A stretch of DNA of 64,000 bases, taken from assembly GCF_000002235.5 (NCBI RefSeq), contig NW_022145562.1:445501-509500 (forward strand). Reading direction: 5' to 3'. The DNA is from Strongylocentrotus purpuratus (taxonomy: Eukaryota; Echinodermata; Echinoidea; Camarodonta; Strongylocentrotidae). A program made the translations under genes and the position numbers. The notes beneath the pieces are model-generated. The model was not told the DNA's origin and ran no database searches. It saw nothing but the letters and a program-made list of their open reading frames with translations. This document shows positions 61,205 through 64,000 of the stretch, piece by piece. Position 1 is the first letter of the stretch. Each line of letters begins with the position of its first letter.

Positions 61205-62823
61205 CTTCACGCACTAGCAAAACAATGAGTAGCGGTCGTCTGCTAGCCATAACGTGCGGCATTTGATGCGATTTGACGCCGCTACAGAAGGGAAAGCCAG
61301 ATAGATGTAGAAAGGCACTTTACTACGAAATTACCTCTATTGTGAAGCAGACTTTTGTGGCAAGACCGTAGTAATTTGCTGGATGGTTTCTAAACGAGCC
61401 TCCCCTTGATGTACACTTGGTAGAGAGAGAGAGAGGTAGACATTTAGTTATTACTCGAGGAGAATTATTAGAGAAACTGCAAGAGGCAATTTGTGATTCT
61501 GTATTCCCAGCGCACTTTGGCTGAAACAATTTTTGCTGTGTTGTGGCATTCCAAAAAGGTGCCTATCCTTGAGATTTATCCAGACGGACCGATGCCCGTG
61601 TGTGTCGAACCAACAAAGGTGGAGAAGGAGAAAAGAGAGGGGATTTACTTGATTCGTGATATGCACCACATGTTGTGTCAATATTCCTTGATTACACTCG
61701 AGAATCTCTGGCGACAAGATTATGCGAAAAGTGCAAGAGCAAATGTTGTCTTCCTTGCTCTTGTTTCTGCTCGCCTCTAATAACATTATCACACACACTT
61801 CAGCCTTGTGTGTGCATGCGGACAGACCTGCCTTATGTTTACGCTCTAATGAGAAGTACCGGATTATTAATAAAGCATAGCAGGTTCTCTTTACGTGTTA
61901 TAGATGGATTAATAATAACTTCTGGTGGCTAAAAGCTAACACAACTTTATCGCTTATCGTTCGGTCTGTTGATACTCTGCTTTTGCGAATGTGTTTTGGG
62001 GACAAAAGCGACTTGGTCTGAGGGTTTTAGCAAGGATCAAAGGTCTACACGTGTAAGCATTGTGTCCTCTTTTACCTCTGGCATAAGCCTAGCACCGATT
62101 ACCGTTCCTTGAACATCTGTGGTTGGCAGACCAACTCCTCTCCTCATCTCCTAGATGATCAGAATATAAACCTTGTGATTAGATCCGTAAATTGATTTTG
62201 CCGTGTGCTTTACAGCGACTTACACAAGTTCACGGTGGATCTTACAAGCGTGAAATGGGTGATTGGAGGGCTCAATAGCGGGAAAGGCGCTGTGATTATC
62301 GGGGGATTGTGAGCGGGAGCCCAGCTTCACTCAACGCAGGACTAGCCGTATGGAAACCCAGTAGGATTACCATCGGAATATAGTGTTTTTTGTGCACGAG
62401 TTCACCTCATCTCTGGTGTCACCTGTCTGTCCAGACTGAGCATAGCCTAAATCCTAGCAGCAATGTGGAGTTAATTACATGATGTAGCCTTCATGAGCCG
62501 CGCCTCTCTGCCGCAGCTGAAACCATAAGGGGAGAAGAAAAACACCGACCAAGAAGAAGAGAGAGAATTCTGCTCCAGGGTGACGTTTTTCTCTCTCTCT
62601 CATATCTACCTCTCCTAAGAAAAACTTCAGGGATTTATTCGACTTTCATGTGTCGCGAACTCTCATGCTGACGATAAGGTTGGATGTCTATGGTACCGAG
62701 CGACATTATTCAAGATAATCTTTCTTACCCCACCTTTTACTTCATCACCAGTTTAAAAAGTGGAAGGGTTTCATTTTGGGTTTGGTTTGTGATCTAATCG
62801 GAAGATAAACATCTATCGCCGTC
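61205..62823 (+). other. Probable 5' UTR/intron region of the Frizzled gene
   Basis: Low in repeats. A strong acceptor-like site (polypyrimidine, then TTCATCACCAG ending 62751) suggests a 5' UTR intron ending 72 bases before the ATG. An ATCAAAG TCF/LEF-type site is at 62036-62042. A 95-codon plus ORF (61493-61780) lies here; I see no domain in it and it may be a chance ORF. Confidence 0.4.
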
Positions 62824-64000
62824 ATGGGGAGAACAGAAATGAAAGACATGCAATGTGCTTCAGGAGGTCAGTGTGAGGGTCACAAACATTGTTTCAATCA
62901 ACATCCGAAATGTTGGAGGAACAGTAAAAGCCATGGAGGCGCATTATTACACACATGTGTGATGATGTTGATGGTGGTGATGGCTGTGCTACCAACCAGT
63001 GGTTTAGCCCAACCAATCCCAGATGTAGACTTTGATGAGTTTGACCCTCAAACTGTAATGTGTGAACCGATCACAATCAAACTCTGCCAGGGAGTGGGTT
63101 ACAACATGACACGGATGCCCAATCTTGTTGGTCATGAGCTCCAACAAGATGCCGAACTTCAACTCCAAACTTTTACCCCTCTCATCCAATATGGATGCTC
63201 TCCTTTCCTTCGTTTCTTTCTGTGCTCAGTCTACGCGCCATACTGCACCGATAAAATTGACGTTCCGATTAGCGTCTGTCGACCTCTGTGTGAACGCGTC
63301 CGAGCGAGTTGCAATCCTGTTTTGAGCAAGTTTGGCTTCAAGTGGGCTGAAGCTTTGAATTGTTCACAGTTTCTTGAGCGAAGTGATGGCAATGATATTT
63401 GTATGGGACCGCCTCCAGGTGAGGGTGACGTGAACGGCATCGGTAACCCTGATGGCGACGTCGTGACCGCGATAGTGCCGCAGGAGCCAGGTGAGCCTGA
63501 TTGTCAACATCACCGTGAACCTCAGAAGTGGCATTATGTCAAACGTTACGAAAAATGCGCGTTACGTTGTGACGCGGACTTCCTCTTCAGTCAAAGCGAG
63601 AAACAGTTTACAGAAATATGGATGGCCATCTGGGCTGGATTGTGTTTCTTGACCACCGCCATGACCGTACTGACCTTTGCCATCGACACAGTGCGTTTCA
63701 GGTACCCAGAACGACCCATCATATTTCTGTCAATTTGTTACAATATTTTCAGCATCGCATACATCGTCCGGTTGATCGCTGGTCGTGCCGTCATCGCATG
63801 TGACGACGACGGCATTGCTTCGTTCTTGATCCAGGAGGGGTTGGAAAACACTGGGTGCGCTGTAACGTTCCTCATCCTCTACTTCTTCGGTATGGCAAGC
63901 TCTATCTGGTGGGTAATCTTAGCATTCACCTGGTTTCTAGCTGCAGGACTCAAGTGGGGTCACGAGGCTATTCAAATGAACAGCAGCTACTTCCACGTCG
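62824..64000 (+). CDS. fz4: Frizzled receptor, Frizzled-4 class (5' part, runs off the window)
   Basis: Seven-pass Wnt receptor of the plasma membrane. 392 codons are visible without an intron. The in-frame stop at 62806 and good start context (G at -3, G at +4) support this ATG. Residues 40-62 are hydrophobic (signal or anchor). The cysteine-rich Wnt-binding domain spans about 80-193 with all ten cysteines (80, 88, 125, 134, 141, 152, 156, 163, 180, 193) and the [15 protein letters not shown] and TPLIQYGC segments. The linker (195-262) has extracellular cysteines 227, 245 and 249. Transmembrane helices 1-3 lie near 264-287, 298-319 and 345-371, with [10 protein letters not shown] and [14 protein letters not shown] in the expected loops. 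[20 protein letters not shown] and SIAYIVRL favour Frizzled-4 over Frizzled-9/10. Helices 4-7 and the KTxxxW Dishevelled motif would lie beyond the window. Odd: 39 hydrophilic residues with four cysteines precede the hydrophobic segment. Confidence 0.93.
   Translation, partial: MGRTEMKDMQCASGGQCEGHKHCFNQHPKCWRNSKSHGGALLHTCVMMLMVVMAVLPTSGLAQPIPDVDFDEFDPQTVMCEPITIKLCQGVGYNMTRMPNLVGHELQQDAELQLQTFTPLIQYGCSPFLRFFLCSVYAPYCTDKIDVPISVCRPLCERVRASCNPVLSKFGFKWAEALNCSQFLERSDGNDICMGPPPGEGDVNGIGNPDGDVVTAIVPQEPGEPDCQHHREPQKWHYVKRYEKCALRCDADFLFSQSEKQFTEIWMAIWAGLCFLTTAMTVLTFAIDTVRFRYPERPIIFLSICYNIFSIAYIVRLIAGRAVIACDDDGIASFLIQEGLENTGCAVTFLILYFFGMASSIWWVILAFTWFLAAGLKWGHEAIQMNSSYFHV

Noticed and set aside
63004..63803. 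Overlapping 60-70-codon ORFs on both strands
   Set aside because: Shadows of the Frizzled coding exon in other frames.

Overview
This is eukaryotic, intron-bearing, AT-rich DNA from an animal. It is mostly intergenic, dense in simple repeats and small DNA transposons, with one well-conserved developmental gene entering at the right edge. That gene is a Frizzled receptor closest to the Frizzled-4 class. Together with the repeat style (foldback elements, hAT and TTAA-type MITEs, tRNA-derived SINE fragments, long polypurine and trinucleotide tracts, frequent ACATGT-rich patches), it suggests an echinoderm, most likely a sea urchin. The species is an inference I cannot confirm. No bacterial-style operons, CRISPR arrays or viral genes are present.

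Left part (1-8 kb): a small three-exon gene on the + strand (447-1891, poly(A) signal near 2514) encodes a predicted secreted peptide of about 101 residues. It has a signal peptide, a short linker exon and an eight-cysteine C-terminal domain. The rest holds GGT/GAT and TTC repeat blocks and a 131-bp MITE-like palindrome. Next is a striking 2.2-kb foldback transposon (8125-10340). It has near-identical inverted arms, a 6-bp target duplication and an interior made of purine-rich minisatellite units in inverted orientation.

Middle part (10-41 kb): there is no convincing protein gene. It contains four copies of a roughly 390-bp TTAA-flanked MITE, a hAT-type element with an 8-bp target duplication carrying a second hAT-type MITE with its own 8-bp duplication, and several foldback elements. 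One of these (38354-38931) is a palindromic dimer. A terminal-inverted-repeat element (30201-32343) carries about 1.5 kb of minisatellite. SINE remnants and a tandem pair of tRNA-Thr(AGU) genes (141-bp repeat period) are also here.

Right part (41-64 kb): simple repeats, poly(G)/poly(C) tracts and an odd GCGA-rich inverted element (57916-58430) precede a low-repeat region from about 60.8 kb. That region has CCAAT and GC boxes and leads into the Frizzled coding exon (62824 to beyond 64000). The visible 392 codons cover the signal or anchor region, the complete ten-cysteine Wnt-binding domain, the linker and the first three transmembrane helices.

Most open reading frames elsewhere lie in low-complexity tracts and are not genes. 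A few short non-repetitive ORFs are listed with low confidence.
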